Positions 12,653 to 23,853 are shown, numbered from the stretch's first letter. The stretch: 64,000 nucleotides of DNA from Portunus trituberculatus (GCF_017591435.1 NC_059294.1:15880049-15944048), one strand, 5' to 3'. Numbers and translations: made by a program. Notes: a model not told the origin generated them from the letters alone.

Positions 12653-14260
12653 CTAAGCTCTCTGTGTCCTGTCTCCTTGTCCATTCCTGTCATATCTCTC
12701 TTTCATCTGATTGACACACACCGCATCAATGACATGACTGCTCAGTTTATTCCATTTATCAATGCTACGATGCGGGAAACTATATTTTCTCACGTCATTT
12801 AGACAGATGTCCTTTATTAGCTTCTTTCCATGTCCTCGGAGATGATTACTTGTGGTCACCTTTATCAACTCTCTATCCAGTATGTCAATCTTGTTCACTA
12901 ATTTATACATAGTTATCATGTCTCCTCTTGTTCTTCTCTCTTCTAATGTGGTCAGCCCCAGCTTCCTCAGTCTTTCCTCATAGTCTAACTCCTGAGTCCT
13001 GGTACCATCCTTGTTGCCAGCCTTTGTACCCTTTCTACCTTCTTCACATTTTTCTTCATATGCGGTGACCAGACACATGCTGCATATTCTAACTGGGGTC
13101 TTATTAAGGTACATAATATCTTCATCATTCCTTCATCTAGGTAGTGGAATGCAAGGCCAATATTTTGAAGCATGTTGTATGTTTTCCAAAAAATCTTGTT
13201 AATGTGTTTCTCCGGTGACAAAGTGTTTTGCACGGTTACTCCTAAGTCTTTCTCCTCATTGGTCTCTTTAATTTTCTCATCACCCAGTCTGTAATCCCAG
13301 TTTGGTCTGTATCTACTTCTTCCCATTTTCATAACATGGGTCTTGTCTATATTAAATTCCATCTGCCACTCTTTACTCCACTCATATATTTTATCAAGAT
13401 CTTCCTGTAACTTGTTACAATCTTCCACATTCTTTACTCTCCTCATAATTTTAGTATCGTCCGCAAACATGTTCATGTAACTGTCAATTCCTACTGGCAT
13501 ATCATTAACATAAATCAAAAACATGATGGGACCCAGCACTGACCCTTGTGGAACTCCACTGGTTACCTTCTTCCACTCGGACTTCCTTCCTCTCACCACT
13601 GTTCTCATTTCTCTTCCCATTAAGTAATTTTCCATCCATTTTGCTAGTTTATCATTTACTCCTCCAATCATCTTTAGTTTCCACATCAGTCTATTGTGTG
13701 GTACTTTATCAAAGGCCTTTCTCAAGTCCAGGTAGATAGCATCCACCCATCCCTCTCTATGTTGTAGTATGTCAGTCACTCTTGAATAAAAACATAATAA
13801 ATTGGATACACGATCTTCCTTTTCTGAAACCAAACTGCCTTTCACTCAGAATGTTTTCACTTTCTAGATACTCACTCCACTTAGCTTTAATTACTTCTTC
13901 ACATACCTTGCACAATATACTAGTCAACGATACTGGTCTATAATTTAGCGGTTCCATTCTACTACCATTCTTATATATAGGCACAATGTCAGCTCTTTTC
14001 CACTCTTTCGGGACTAATCCTGTTCGTATGGAGGTTTCCACAATATCAAATATGGGGTTCAACAATTGATCCTTACATTCTTTTAGCAACCTCCCAGATA
14101 TGCCATCAGGCCCCATTGATTTATTAATATCCAGATTGCTTATAATTTTCCTTACATCTTCCTTAGTAACCATGATGTCCTGCATTTGCTTTATTTCCGT
14201 AGGCCTTCCTCCCATAAAATGCTCCTCCTTTGTAAACACTTTGCAAAAGTTGTCGTTCAA
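12653..14260 (-). pseudogene. LINE reverse transcriptase, frameshifted
   Basis: Read from 14260 downward: SMGPDGISGRLLKECK, WKRADIVPIYK, NYRPVSLTS, FGFRKGRSC, then a frame change to 13845-12985 with LDLRKAFDKVPHNRL, GVPQGSVLGPIMF and the catalytic MFADDTKIM, followed by WQMEFNIDKTHVMKMG and the HINKIFWKTYNML thumb. A last change to 13114-12653 gives the C-terminal RTRGDMITMYKLVNKID block. The W..EFN..K...M.G and HI......L patterns are those of the CR1/L2 group. FADD in place of YADD is normal for this group. At least two indels. Confidence 0.9.
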
Positions 14261-14725
14261 AATTTCAGCTATATCTCCAGCATCTTCATATACTTCTTCC
14301 CATTTTTACCTTTTCTATTGCCTCCCTTTTATTTAGTTTTCCATTTATGAATTTGTAAAACATTTTGGGTCACTATCACAGTTTTCCACCACCCTCTGTT
14401 CATATTCCTTCTGTGCTGTTCTCCTTACTTCAACATATCTATTCCTTGCTGTTTTGTAGCCTTCTCTTGATAATACATCACTGTTTTTCTTAAGTTTCTT
14501 CCATGCCTTTTCTTTGTTCTTTTTGCTTCTTCACAATTTCTATTAAACCACTGTTTATTATTTAAAGTCCTCTTTCTGTAATATGGCACAAACTTTTCAC
14601 AGCAGAGTTATACAAATCCATAAATTTATCGTATTTCAATTGCATATCTCTTTCCTGGTATACCACGGACCAGTCAATTTCATTAAAGAACTCCCTTATA
14701 TGGTTATAATTTGCCCTAGTATAAT

Positions 14726-15580
14726 TTAATTTTTCCTCCTGCGTTCCACAATCTTATTCGTGCTTAATTCTGTATCCAGCTCAAAGCTTAGGACATCATG
14801 ATCGCTTTTCCCCAAGGGACATTCATGTTCAATTTCCTCTTTTAGAGATTCCCTGGTAAATACCAAATCCAACCTTGCTGCAACATCTTGTCCCCTGCAC
14901 CTTGTTGGTGATCTCACCCACTGTGTCATCAAGTTATTTGTTGCTACCTTTAACAATTCTTCTGCCCACTCACCACCATTCACCACTTCGTAGTCTTCCC
15001 ACACTATTTCTTTGCAATTAAAGTCTCCAACTATCATCACTCTATCCTTTCTGATGAGTTCTTGCTTCATTCTGTCTAGAGTATTTCTCATCACCATTTG
15101 GTACTGTTCATATTCCCAAGCACTGGTTCTGGGTGGTATGTATACTGTTATAATATTAATGTCCCTCTTACCATCTGTTATAAGCATACTTATCACTTCC
15201 TCATTTCTCTTACTATAGTTCACCTCCTTCACTATCAGATCTTCCTTAGTAAGAACCATTATACCACCACCTCCTTTATTTTTTCTATCATTTCTCCATA
15301 CTTTGTAGTGTTTTACAACAAACCAGTCTAGCTTTATTTCGTGCCTTAGCTTTGTTTCCACTACACACATTATGTCCGGTTCGTTATTTCTTAGGTAATC
15401 CATACATTCTAGCCTCTTAGACAGAAATCCATCTTTGTTCGTGCAAGTCACTTTTATTCCATTCCTAGTCTCATTCTTCCATGTAATGCCTATTCCGTCT
15501 GTTTTATCCACCACTTCTTTAGCCTCCCATTTCTCATCCTCCAAAAAACTTGATCTTTTCCTCCTCTGTTCTTTCGTCAT
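14726..15580 (-). pseudogene. LINE endonuclease (APE type), open reading frame
   Basis: A single open frame of 284 codons. Motifs in order: TCTNKDGFLSKRLE (domain start), PDIMCVVETKL with the catalytic Glu, GGGGIMVLTK, ITVYIPPRT, VMIVGDFNCKEIVWE and KSDHDVLSFEL. All catalytic blocks (E, GDFN, SDH) are visible, so this domain may still be structurally sound even though the element as a whole is broken at the RT and ORF1. The region between 14260 and 14726 encodes the usual linker between endonuclease and RT, in several frames. Confidence 0.85.
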
Positions 15581-15594
15581 TCCTCTCTTTCACT

Positions 15595-16477
15595 TCAGAT
15601 ACTAGCTCCTTCATTTTCATTCTCATCTTGTGACATATTTCTTCTTATGTAAATTGTTTTGGCTTCCTCAGAGTCCTTAAGTTTCCAAGCCCTCCTCAAC
15701 AAGGCCTCCGCTGCCACCTGAGACTTTAATTTCAATTTTAATGGTCTATTCTTGCCTTCCTCAAAAGCTCCCAATCTCACACTTTCTTCTACCTCAGCAT
15801 ATAGGTCCTCTTCTTCCACAGAGATCTTGTTCAGTAAAGACTTAATCTTGTCATTTTCCTTATCCCTCCTGTCCTGCCAGTTCCTGTTAGTTTCCTCCCA
15901 CAATCCTATTATGATCACACATTTTTTCTTTTCAGCAATATCTCTCACCACATACTCATTTTCCTTTAGTGCCTTTACCATTTCCTCTGCGTAATCCCTT
16001 TATTTTCCTCTTCCTGCTTTTTTACTATCTCCCTAAACGACCTTTGTACCTCCAGATGTTCATGATTCACTTCTTTCATCCTGGTGTCAATTAGATTAAG
16101 ACATTCCTCTTTCTCAAGTCCCCTTCGGATATTTTTATCTCCATTTCCATGAGTTTAGCCTTCATCTCTTCACATTGTTTCCTTAGTTGTTGGTTTTCTT
16201 TCTCCATCTCTACTTTTTCCTTCAATAGCTCTTTATTCGCTAGCGTTAACAAGTAGATCTCTTTCTTGAACGAATCATTCTCGGCTAGAACTCTATCCAG
16301 TTTTTCTTCTATTGACAAAATGCTTAGGAACTTACTTTCCAGCGCCTGGATTCTTGCATCCATATCAAGTTTCTGTAGTCCTTTTGGCGTAGTAATAAAA
16401 CCTTCAAAGTCTCTAGTTTGCCTGGACGCCATTTTTATTGTTGTCAGCTGATTACGGCCAGAACGATCACCGTCCAC
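15595..16477 (-). pseudogene. LINE ORF1 (coiled coil, RNA-binding-like), broken
   Basis: Starting at 16477 the frame gives an N-terminal segment with GFITTPKGLQKLD, then a heptad-rich coiled coil (EENLDRV-like, ending LRKQCEEMKAKLMEMEIKI) up to a stop at 16091. A second frame (15981-15595) continues with KKKCVIIIGLWEE, VRLGAFEEGKNRPLKLKL and SQVAAEALLRRAWKLK, the pattern of the RNA-binding domain that follows the coiled coil in L2/CR1-type ORF1 proteins. The protein would bind element RNA and chaperone priming. Two frame changes between 15980 and 16095 break it. Confidence 0.75.
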
Positions 16478-16621
16478 ACTCCCCTCTCAGGGATCACTCA
16501 CTTTCAACACTAAGAGACAGTAGGACATTAACGGACACAAAGTTAGAGTTACCCGGGCCCTGTAATACCATAGGTATTTTCTTTCCTCCCGTACGCAGCC
16601 GGAGACGAGCCGTCCTCTCTC

Positions 16622-16644
16622 AGTGTGTGTGTGTGTGTGTGTGT
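16622..16644. repeat. (TG)n microsatellite
   Basis: About 12 TG units at the 5' boundary of the minus-strand LINE at 12621-16620. Confidence 0.95.
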
Positions 16645-16697
16645 GATGGTTCAACAGTTTAACAGCTTTAAAGGTAAAAAGCACTGAAAATACTTAC

Positions 16698-16804
16698 CCT
16701 ACACACTTGATTTTCACTATCATCTCTTTTGTGATGTTTATTCCTTTTCTGTTTCCATAGTAAATATCCTAAAAGTACTGCAAGGAAACTCATCAATGTA
16801 GTAC
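16698..16804 (-). CDS. Host gene exon: membrane helix and basic tail
   Basis: A 107-nt exon read on the minus strand. Acceptor: ACTTTCAG before position 16804, with a pyrimidine tract; donor: GTAAGTA after 16698. It supplies 2 nt to the split Ser codon begun in the exon at 17135-17324, then 35 full codons: TTLMSFLAVLLGYLLW followed by KQKRNKHHKRDDSENQVCR. Together with the hydrophobic end of the previous exon this makes one membrane-spanning helix followed by a Lys/Arg/His-rich stop-transfer tail, so the N-terminal part should be outside the cell or in the lumen. It ends in phase 0; the last coding exon is not identified. If the intron were retained the frame would close after nine more codons. 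Confidence 0.72.
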
Positions 16805-17134
16805 CTGAAAGTTATGCAGGGTAAGTGTTACTTTTTTTATCTTTATCAAATTAAGTAAAACATAACATCATAATTCATCATTGGTTAAATAAATATCCAG
16901 CTAATTCTCATGCTGTTCATTACAGCAAAATTTTACTTATTGTTAACTCATAAGCTATCACACTTCATTTTAATTTCTAGTTGATTAGTTTTTTTCTCAA
17001 CAATTTCATTGCATTTACATTGGATATCAGCATAGCTTAATCATTAGTATCATGTTAAATCTACATTAGCAAACCAAAATGTGGAACAATATATGAACAA
17101 GCAAATGCTCACACTCATGCTGCTGAGAACTTAC

Positions 17135-17324
17135 TTATGAATAGAGAAATAATAATGATGGTAGTGGTGAAGATTGGAGGTTCCTTGGTGCCTGGGCTAC
17201 ATAAATTGTCTTCCTTTTCCCGAGTGTTAGGAACGGTCAGACGGAGGATGGTGCTGCCTCCATCACTTTCCACAACCATCACCGGCCTGAACGGTTGCAT
17301 CATTTGCACCGGTTCTCTCTCTTC
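17135..17324 (-). CDS. Host gene exon: juxtamembrane segment
   Basis: A 190-nt exon on the minus strand. Acceptor: GTGTTCTTCCAG just above 17324; donor: GTAAGT just below 17135. It begins in phase 0, matching the phase-0 end of the exon at 37164-37372, and leaves one nucleotide for the next exon (16698-16804), which begins with the two needed. The product segment starts EEREPVQMMQPFRPV, continues ESDGGSTILRLTVPNTREK, and ends PIFTTTIIIISLFI, the first half of a membrane helix. The intron to 16804 is 330 bp. The intron upstream is 19.8 kb and full of mobile elements. Confidence 0.7.
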
Positions 17325-17373
17325 CTGGAAGAACACATTAATTAGTTTATCATTTACCTACTCATACCAATCT

Positions 17374-17374
17374 G

Positions 17375-17407
<33 letters not shown>
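17374..17407. repeat. (CT)n microsatellite
   Basis: About 17 CT units directly at the 3' terminus of the LINE copy starting at 17409. Confidence 0.95.
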
Positions 17408-17408
<1 letters not shown>

Positions 17409-17413
<5 letters not shown>

Positions 17414-18082
17414 ATGTAGTTGTATTGTACAGGGTTCGAGCAGGGCTCATAGTGTCCTGTCTCCATGTCTCCATTTATCCAACTTTTCTTTAAAGTTATG
17501 CACATTATGTGCTGTAACAACTTATTACTCAATGCATTCCACTTTTCCACTATTCTATGTGGAAAACTGTATTTTGCAATATCCTTCACACACTGTTTCA
17601 TCCCAATCCTTACATGCCCTCTTGTCCTTGTCTCACCAGTACCAGGTCTTCCTTGTTTATTTTTTCAATGCCATTTACTATTTTAAAAATACATTGTTAT
17701 TAGGTCTCATTCTCTTTTATCTTGTAAGGTTGGCAGTCCCATTTCCTTCAGCCTTTCTTCATATGATAGGTCCTTTAATTCCGGCACCATCTTTGTAGCT
17801 ATCTTCTGGATCTGTTCTTATCTTCTCATATCTTTTTTAGAGTTTAGTGACTACACCACTGCTGCATATTCCAGCTTAGGACGTAGCATGCTTGTGATAA
17901 TTTTTTTCATCATATCTTTGTCCATGAATTGAAATGCCACTCTAATAATAGTCAACATTTTATATGTTAATCCAAGTATCATATATGTTTTTGGGGGGTT
18001 CTGATTTTCTTGTATAATCACTCAAAGATCTTTTTTTTTTTTCCTTTTTAATCTTCATTATTTGTTCCTCTTCCATCAGATA
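17409..18082 (-). mobile_element. CR1/L2-like LINE copy, 3' part (split by Tigger)
   Basis: The 3' terminus and C-terminal RT/3'-UTR of the LINE family also at 3697 and 24622: GTATTTATGTAGTTGTATTG matches GTATTTACCTAGTTATATTT at 3705 and TGTATTTATCTAGTTGTATT at 24628. At 18082 the match stops at TA, where a Tigger-type element begins, and resumes at 24468 (next part). The RT C-terminal motif block is frameshifted and dead. Confidence 0.88.
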
Positions 18083-18125
18083 CAGGTAACTCGATTTACG
18101 CGTGTTTAATTTATGCATTTTTGTC

Positions 18126-18167
18126 AGGTAACTCGATTTATGCGTGTTTAATGTATGCATTTTTGTT
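18126..18167 (+). repeat. Second copy of Tigger left end
   Basis: CAGGTAACTCGATTTATGCG and the following 22 bases repeat the terminal sequence at 18083-18124 with two or three differences. The outer copy abuts the TA target and is the functional end. Confidence 0.85.
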
Positions 18168-18332
18168 AATACGCGACTGAAAAAATATTATAATAAATTA
18201 AATTTGCGCGATCGGTTTGTTTATACACAATTTGGCCAAACTGCACTTTCAAACTGAGTGCCAGACACAATTTCAAACTGCACGCCAGAGAGTTCCGCAG
18301 CTGGCTGATAGGAGGGAGCTCCGCTGCTCACC

Positions 18333-18986
18333 ATCAAGGACGCCTTAATCTACATCCAACAGTCCTGGGAGCAAGTACCAAGAAAATGTTTGAACGGTAT
18401 GTGGAAAAAACTGTGTCCACAGTTTGTGCATTGCTTCAAAGGCTTCGCTTTCGATGACGTTGTTTCCAATGCCAACAAGAATACCGTCACTTTTGCCAAA
18501 GATCTCGGCCTGGCAGAGGTGGAAGAAGAGGACATTGAACAGTTACTCCTGTCACACAGGCAAGAGTTAACCAATGAGGACCTGCTGGATATAGAAGCGG
18601 AGAACAAGAGATAACAAGAGGAGGCAGCAGCAGTGGCGGCAACAGACAAGAATGAAGGACTGGCCATTACAGCCAAGAGGCTCAATGAAGCACTTGGAAA
18701 AATAAGAGAAGGCCTTGCCATGCTAGAGGAAATGGACCCCAATGTAGAGCGGAACAGCACAGCGACAAGAAAAACCATAGACGCACTCTTCTGCTACAGT
18801 GATGCAAAAAGAATTTTCCAAGAAAACGCCAGACCACCATGCTGCAGTTTTTCAAGAAAACCAGTGGAAGATGTAGTACCAGAAGACCATGTGGACGATC
18901 CCGTGGAAGCGGTGGAAGCAGAGGAAGCGCAGGTGGATGATGACGTCCTTGACTCGGAGGTCGACAGCGACGGCAAGTGCTTGTGA
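18333..18986 (+). pseudogene. Tigger-type transposase, C-terminal part
   Basis: One frame reads for 218 codons with a single in-frame TAA at 18612. It begins IKDALIYIQQSWEQVPRKCL, then MWKKLCPQFVHCFKGF, an acidic stretch (AEVEEEDIEQLL), ELTNEDLLDIEAE, and after the stop AKRLNEALGKIREGLAML, ERNSTATRKTIDALFCY, ending in an acidic tail. This is the conserved region that follows the DDE catalytic core in Tigger transposases, including the LxxEDLxxIE motif. The N-terminal helix-turn-helix DNA-binding region and the DDE core are missing. The antisense open frame over the same bases is a shadow. Confidence 0.85.
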
Positions 18987-19300
18987 GGGGTGAAGACATT
19001 GGCGTCCTGCGTTTATTTTTTTTTACTAGTGTTTACTTTTTTTTTTTATATTGTGGGGTTATTTTTGATAAGTGGATATTTTATAAAGTGGAAAAGCTTA
19101 GAGGAAGATGGTGACTGACTGTGGTGTGAGTGGTGAAGGCAGTGACACAGTGAGTGTTGTGTTTATGTATTCTTTGTTTTGTTGGTTTCTCTTATTTTTT
19201 GCTTTCTCTTATTATTTCTTGCTTTTCCCTTTACTTTAACCCTTAACGTACGGTGATCGTTTCGGGACGATTGTAGCGTCGCGTGCAGAGAGGCGGGGAT

Positions 19301-19477
19301 CGCCTCGAAATGGGAAAAGATGACCTATTGTGAGGGAACATATATGTCTCAAGGCTCAAGAAGGCAAGCAAGAAAAGATGCCAGATACCTACAATTGCCC
19401 CAGGACCAATGGTGAGGGGGGAAGATTCAAACGTTTAGTACGGAAAAATCATGGGCCTGTACCAAGAGTCATGAAGG
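19301..19477 (+). repeat. Long inverted repeat, left arm
   Basis: Starts CGCCTCGAAATGGGAAAAGA and is the inverted match of 21323-21496 with only about six differences, two of them a small indel. It begins 61 bases inside the piggyBac-type left end. Confidence 0.93.
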
Positions 19478-19579
19478 TTTAAGGTCGAGGGTAGAAGGGA
19501 AGGTAATGTGGTACCAAGAGTCGCTGTCATTATTGGAACGAAGAGCAGAGGGAAGGTCAAAGGGAAGGCATGGGTGCCC

Positions 19580-19608
19580 CCAAGATGTATTAGACTAATA
19601 CATCTTGG
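19580..19608. repeat. 29-bp near-perfect palindrome
   Basis: CCAAGATGTATTAG-A-CTAATACATCTTGG: 14-bp arms around a single base, with GGGTGCCCC as a direct repeat on both sides. It would extrude as a hairpin; it may mark the joint of two copies. Confidence 0.9.
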
Positions 19609-20153
19609 GTGCCCCTGTGTCTTCCACATGACCTTCGAAGAAATATTTTATAATTTTCGTAAGCTGGAGTGACCAACGAATAGTATGAACTAAAATCAAC
19701 ATCAAGAAATATTTTCAATCTCGGAAAACCGATAGTTATGTTTCCACGTAAGTTACTATTTTTTTTTTTTTTTTTTTTAATAATAGTGAAGGATCGCCTT
19801 AAAATCGCGAGGTGGAAGAACGCAGTGGATCCAGAAAGCTCGCCACCTAGCTGTTTTATGAAGCTTGTTTTCGTTTGTCAGGTAAGTTACATTGTTTATT
19901 TCATGGTAATAAATATTTTCTTTAGTGAGCTCGTCATCCAAGCCTATTAAAGACCAAATATGTGCATGGGTTAATGGAGAATAGGAAGTGACAGGTGAAC
20001 TGCCAAGAGATACAAAGCTGTCAAAGTATGCAAGGAAAAGCCAGTCACAAGGTAGGTATAAGCAGGTTTAAAACAAAATCACAAAGATGTATGTAGGGAT
20101 GTAGACAGAATTTCACAAGCACCCCACTTCACACTTCACACAGGACTTCTTAT

Positions 20154-20158
<5 letters not shown>

Positions 20159-20213
<55 letters not shown>
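20159..20213. repeat. (CT)n microsatellite
   Basis: About 27 CT units inside the piggyBac-type element. Sequence on both sides (19620-20150 and 20220-21240) is AT-rich and shows no gene. Confidence 0.96.
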
Positions 20214-20216
<3 letters not shown>

Positions 20217-21322
20217 AAAGACAGTGAGTGACATAAACATTTGAGTGCAATAATGTTAAAGCTAAGTCAACAGATAACTTGTCACTGAGTTGGGTGTGAT
20301 GTGCAAGGATTTAAGTATAGGTACACTGACAGCATCATAGTTCTCAAGATGTATAGTCCTGTATCCAAACCATTTCAGGCTATGATTAATGTAATTCATG
20401 ATTGATTATACTAATGTGTTAACTGGAATTTTTAATGATATGCATACAAATTGTGGTCTCGCAGATCCCAAAGAATACAAATTTCTCAACTCTTGTAATG
20501 AACTACCACTTCTTCTTGATATGGATTTTGTAAGACAGTGATTTCCAATCAAATGATAAATTACCACTTTAGGGATAATGGAAGGATACAGAAAAAAAAG
20601 AAAGTTCAGAATTCTGGAAATTATGAAAACACTGCAGTCTGTAAAGTTGTTGAATAAAACCTGTTATAAGTACATAGTGAAATTGAGCAACAACAATAAA
20701 AATTCAGAACTGCTATACATATACAAAACTTGAAAAGAACAAAAATTATTTAAGTATGTGGCAAGCCGGGTTTCAAATAAGGAATGCTTGAGAATACAGA
20801 TATTCAATAACTCTGATCACATGTGGGCTTGTTACTCACTACCTGAGCCTGCCTCTTTTTCAGATTGTCAGTTTCTCTCTGAGCACCAGCTGATGCTAAT
20901 ATCTTGAATTTTTATTTAGCTATAAATATCGTAATATAAAAAAATGTTAATGGCATTAAATGACTTGGTGATCGCCTCCCAAGCTAATTTTTTCTTGTGA
21001 AGGCTAGCTGGGTTTGTTGAGCGGTCTTGCAAGTCTTCATTCTCTTTCACAAGATTGAGAATCACTATTCTCTGCTCGTGCGTGAGTGGCGAGGCCCAGT
21101 CACAGCTTCTTCACTCCATTCTTGTAGCGCGCACTGTGGTTTTGTTGTCGTTCGTGGAGCTCAAATCCGGATTACAGTCATACCAATACCGAAACAACTG
21201 TTACCAAATAATGCTAGCGGCAGACCTCTCGCGGCCCTACCTTCCACGGCGACTCTTGGTACGGATTGAAGGTAAGGACGAAGGCTTTGCCTTGCTGGTC
21301 GAAGGGAAGGTCCGTGCCTTGG

Positions 21323-21496
21323 CCTTCTTGACTCTTGGTACGGCCCATGATTTTTCCGTACTAAACGTTTGAATCTTCCCCCCTCACCATTGGTCCTGGG
21401 GCAATTGTAGGTATCTGGCATCTTTTCTCGCTTGCCTTCTTGAGCCTTGAGACATATGTTCCCTCACAATAGGTCATCTTTTCTCATTTCGAGGCG
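21323..21496 (-). repeat. Long inverted repeat, right arm
   Basis: Inverted partner of 19301-19477, about 97 percent identical by eye. The two arms enclose about 1.85 kb. Confidence 0.93.
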
Positions 21497-22097
21497 ACAT
21501 CTGACAATCCCTGTGACCCAGAGGGAGGAAACGGTACTCCAAGTGGTGTTATGTCAGTGTTACTCAGTAATGACATTGAGGACAGTGATGAAAATAAAGA
21601 CTGATTTTTTTTTTTTTTTTTTATTGAGACAAGAAAATGAAGACTCCAGTAGTGATTCTGATAGTGATCTGGAGACAGAGACCAACCCTCACAGCGACAT
21701 TCATAAACCTCCTCTCATACTCCACTTGAGCGCGGGCTGGTATATGTCACCCATGGTTGTCTCTACAGGACTGTGCTTGTCGGCAAAGTCACGTGAACGG
21801 TGAATCCCATTGCTAATAAGAGTTGCCAGATTCCAATTATTATAGAAATCCACAATACTTGTAATACAGTAAAAGTCCTGAAATCCGGAAGTCATGGGGG
21901 TTCAGGCATTCCGGATTCTAGGATTTTCCGGATTGTAAGATAGTAAGGCTGAAAGTAAGATTAAAATCTTGAGGATACTATGTAAATCCCACTAAACTAA
22001 CCCAACTTGCTATATCTCTTTGTAGTACTGTCATAACATCTTGCAGGGATTGCTACTACCACCAGTCCACTGTGTACTTCCTCACCACACCACACAC

Positions 22098-22400
22098 GGC
22101 CCGGTAGCTCAGTGGTTAGAACACTGGCTTCACAAGCCAGATGACCGCGGTTCGATTCCCCAGCTGGGTGGAGATATTTGGGTGTGTCTCCTTTCACGTG
22201 TAGCCCCTGTTCACCTAGCAGTGAGTAGGTACGGGATGTAAATCGAGGAGTTGTGACCTTGTCCCGGTGTGTGGTGTGTGCCTGGTCTCAGACCTATCCC
22301 AAGATCGGAAATAATGAGCTCTGAGCTCGTTCCGTAGGGTAACGTCTGGCTGTCTCGTTAGAGACTGCAGCAGATCAAACAGTGAATTACACAAAATTTA
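22098..22400 (+). mobile_element. tRNA-Val(CAC)-headed SINE
   Basis: The head (22098-22172) folds as a tRNA: acceptor-like GCCCGG/CTGGGT, box A GTAGCTCAGTGGTTAGAAC, anticodon stem CTGGC/GCCAG around loop TTCACAA (anticodon CAC, valine), and box B GGTTCGATTCC. It runs on into a body with TAGCCCCTGTTCACCTAGCAG, GTAGGTACGGGATGTAAATC, GATCGG and GAGCTCTGAGCTCGTTCCG, ending GTGAATTACACA. Three further copies share this body (28641-28905, 43217-43395, 59398-59630). It is transcribed by pol III in life and moved by a partner LINE. Confidence 0.9.
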
Positions 22401-22407
22401 CGTAGGC

Positions 22408-22580
22408 TTTTTTTTTTTTTTTTTTTTTTTTTTTGCCAGACTGGGGGGAGTGGCATTGGCTTTTCCAGCCATTATGGCGGCCCATATGTGATGATTGCTC
22501 TTTTCGTACTTGTCAACTTGTATTTGTGTAGGTGATTTCACTATTTTAGGTAGGCTATTCCACCATCCACATATACTGAG
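22408..22580 (-). mobile_element. Possible poly(A) SINE fragment
   Basis: A 27-base T run (22408-22434) followed by GCCAGACTGGGG reads on the minus strand as a short retroelement 3' end with poly(A): CCAATGCCACTCCCCCCAGT then CTGGC and the A run. No pol III boxes were recognised, so it is either 5'-truncated or of another kind. Confidence 0.35.
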
Positions 22581-22828
22581 AAGTTTGAGTGATTTTACTG
22601 TACTGTACCCCACATAATATGTATACAGTCCACAATACTTATGTTACACTTTATAAAATAATTTTAAGTATAATACAGAACACATTTCATAACGTAAAAC
22701 ATTTACTGATGTCTGATAAAGGGAAACAAAAAGAAAGGAAGGACTCCAACATCATACGCCAGCCAATCACGTCACTGGCGTCGAGCGTACACCAGCTGGA
22801 CCACCCACGCAGATAACCAGGACTCCGC

Positions 22829-22830
<2 letters not shown>

Positions 22831-22862
<32 letters not shown>
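22831..22862. repeat. (CA)n microsatellite
   Basis: About 16 CA units. Confidence 0.95.
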
Positions 22863-22865
<3 letters not shown>

Positions 22866-23034
22866 ATAATACCTCCAAATATTATTCTCTTACGAGTTTG
22901 TGTTAAACTCAATGTCGGTGATGACAAGTTCGGTTTCGGCTATTATTATTATATATTTTTTAGTAGTATTTCTTACTTTTTACATATTTAACTCAACCTT
23001 TCAAATTTTCCGGATTTTAAGGTTCCAGATTTAA

Positions 23035-23853
23035 CCCGTACAGCGTCAGAGACGTACGAGATACGTCGGCTACTCTGAGCGAAACGGGCGTCAGAGACGT
23101 ATGAGATACGTCGGCGAGCTTCCTCGTGTTTTCGGAGGTATTGCGTCCTCAAAACCTACCATTATACTGCCATCATGCACTGTAGACATTGCTCATGCTG
23201 CCTCCTCGTCCCTGCTAACATGAATGCTTCCTGTATTTGTTTATTACATATCTGAACTATAGCAGTTTCTGCTGCCTTCAGCTCGGTGTAGCGGGAAACT
23301 GACGCCTCAACTCCGCTAATATGAACAAAGCGTAATTTCCATTACTTACTCTTATGTTTTCAGATGTTTTTGGTAACTGTTATATTGTGGTAGTGAAAAT
23401 TTTGTATGACATAAATAAGAATTTTCCAATCGCTTTGTTATAAGGAAAAACAAGTACATATTACTCGGAAAATATTTGCACCGTGAAAGGCAACACTCCC
23501 GCGCGATATCTTGTGTCTATTTTTAGCCACAAACACTCCCAAACAGCAAAACATGACATGTTGTTTTTCTTTCAACTCAAGAACGATATTATGCATGTGT
23601 CCAACTCGGGGATCGACTGTTGAGAAACGAGGAAGCGAATAAACTAGTCACATAAGGCTTTGCTAAGTCGCTAACCTTAGCGCAAAACATCTCGCATCAA
23701 TTAATACCACATTCAGTCAGTTCTGGGAGGAATGACTGTCATTTTCATTTGTTTCACATCATTTAAGACTGGTTTAGTAAAAAAAAAAAAAATCCATGAT
23801 GTGGCCAGCACTGGCGAAATCACAAAGTCTCAGATGTTCTGACGCTGTACGGG
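23035..23853. mobile_element. piggyBac-type MITE with perfect 16-bp ends
   Basis: Flanked by TTAA (23031-23034 and 23854-23857). Both ends are CCCGTACAGCGTCAGA, inverted, with no mismatch. Next to the left end a 29-bp subterminal unit (GCGTCAGAGACGTA, then GAGATACGTCGG) occurs twice, at 23043 and 23089. No coding capacity was seen in its 819 bp. It landed in the right inverted end of the pogo-type element 21867-23869, at a TTAA that the left end of that element does not have. Confidence 0.92.

Larger units (their letters stand above)
12621..16620 (-). mobile_element. CR1/L2-like LINE, near full length, inactive
   Basis: A minus-strand element of about 4 kb with ORF1 (coiled coil plus RNA-binding-like region), endonuclease and reverse transcriptase in the normal order. 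The 5' end lies at a (TG)n tract (16622-16644) and the 3' end at a (GT)n tract (12568-12620), so both junctions are in the same dinucleotide. It is a distinct subfamily from the copies at 3697-4990, 17409-24612 and 24622-28640, which resemble each other more. It sits in the part of the host gene downstream of its last recognised exon. Several frameshifts make it non-functional. Confidence 0.88.

Noticed and set aside
18350..18778. Antisense frame over the Tigger transposase relic
   Set aside because: Ser-rich complement of the recognised transposase frame.
22098..22172. tRNA-Val(CAC) gene
   Set aside because: It folds like a tRNA, but continues without terminator into a body shared by three other copies, so it is the head of a SINE.
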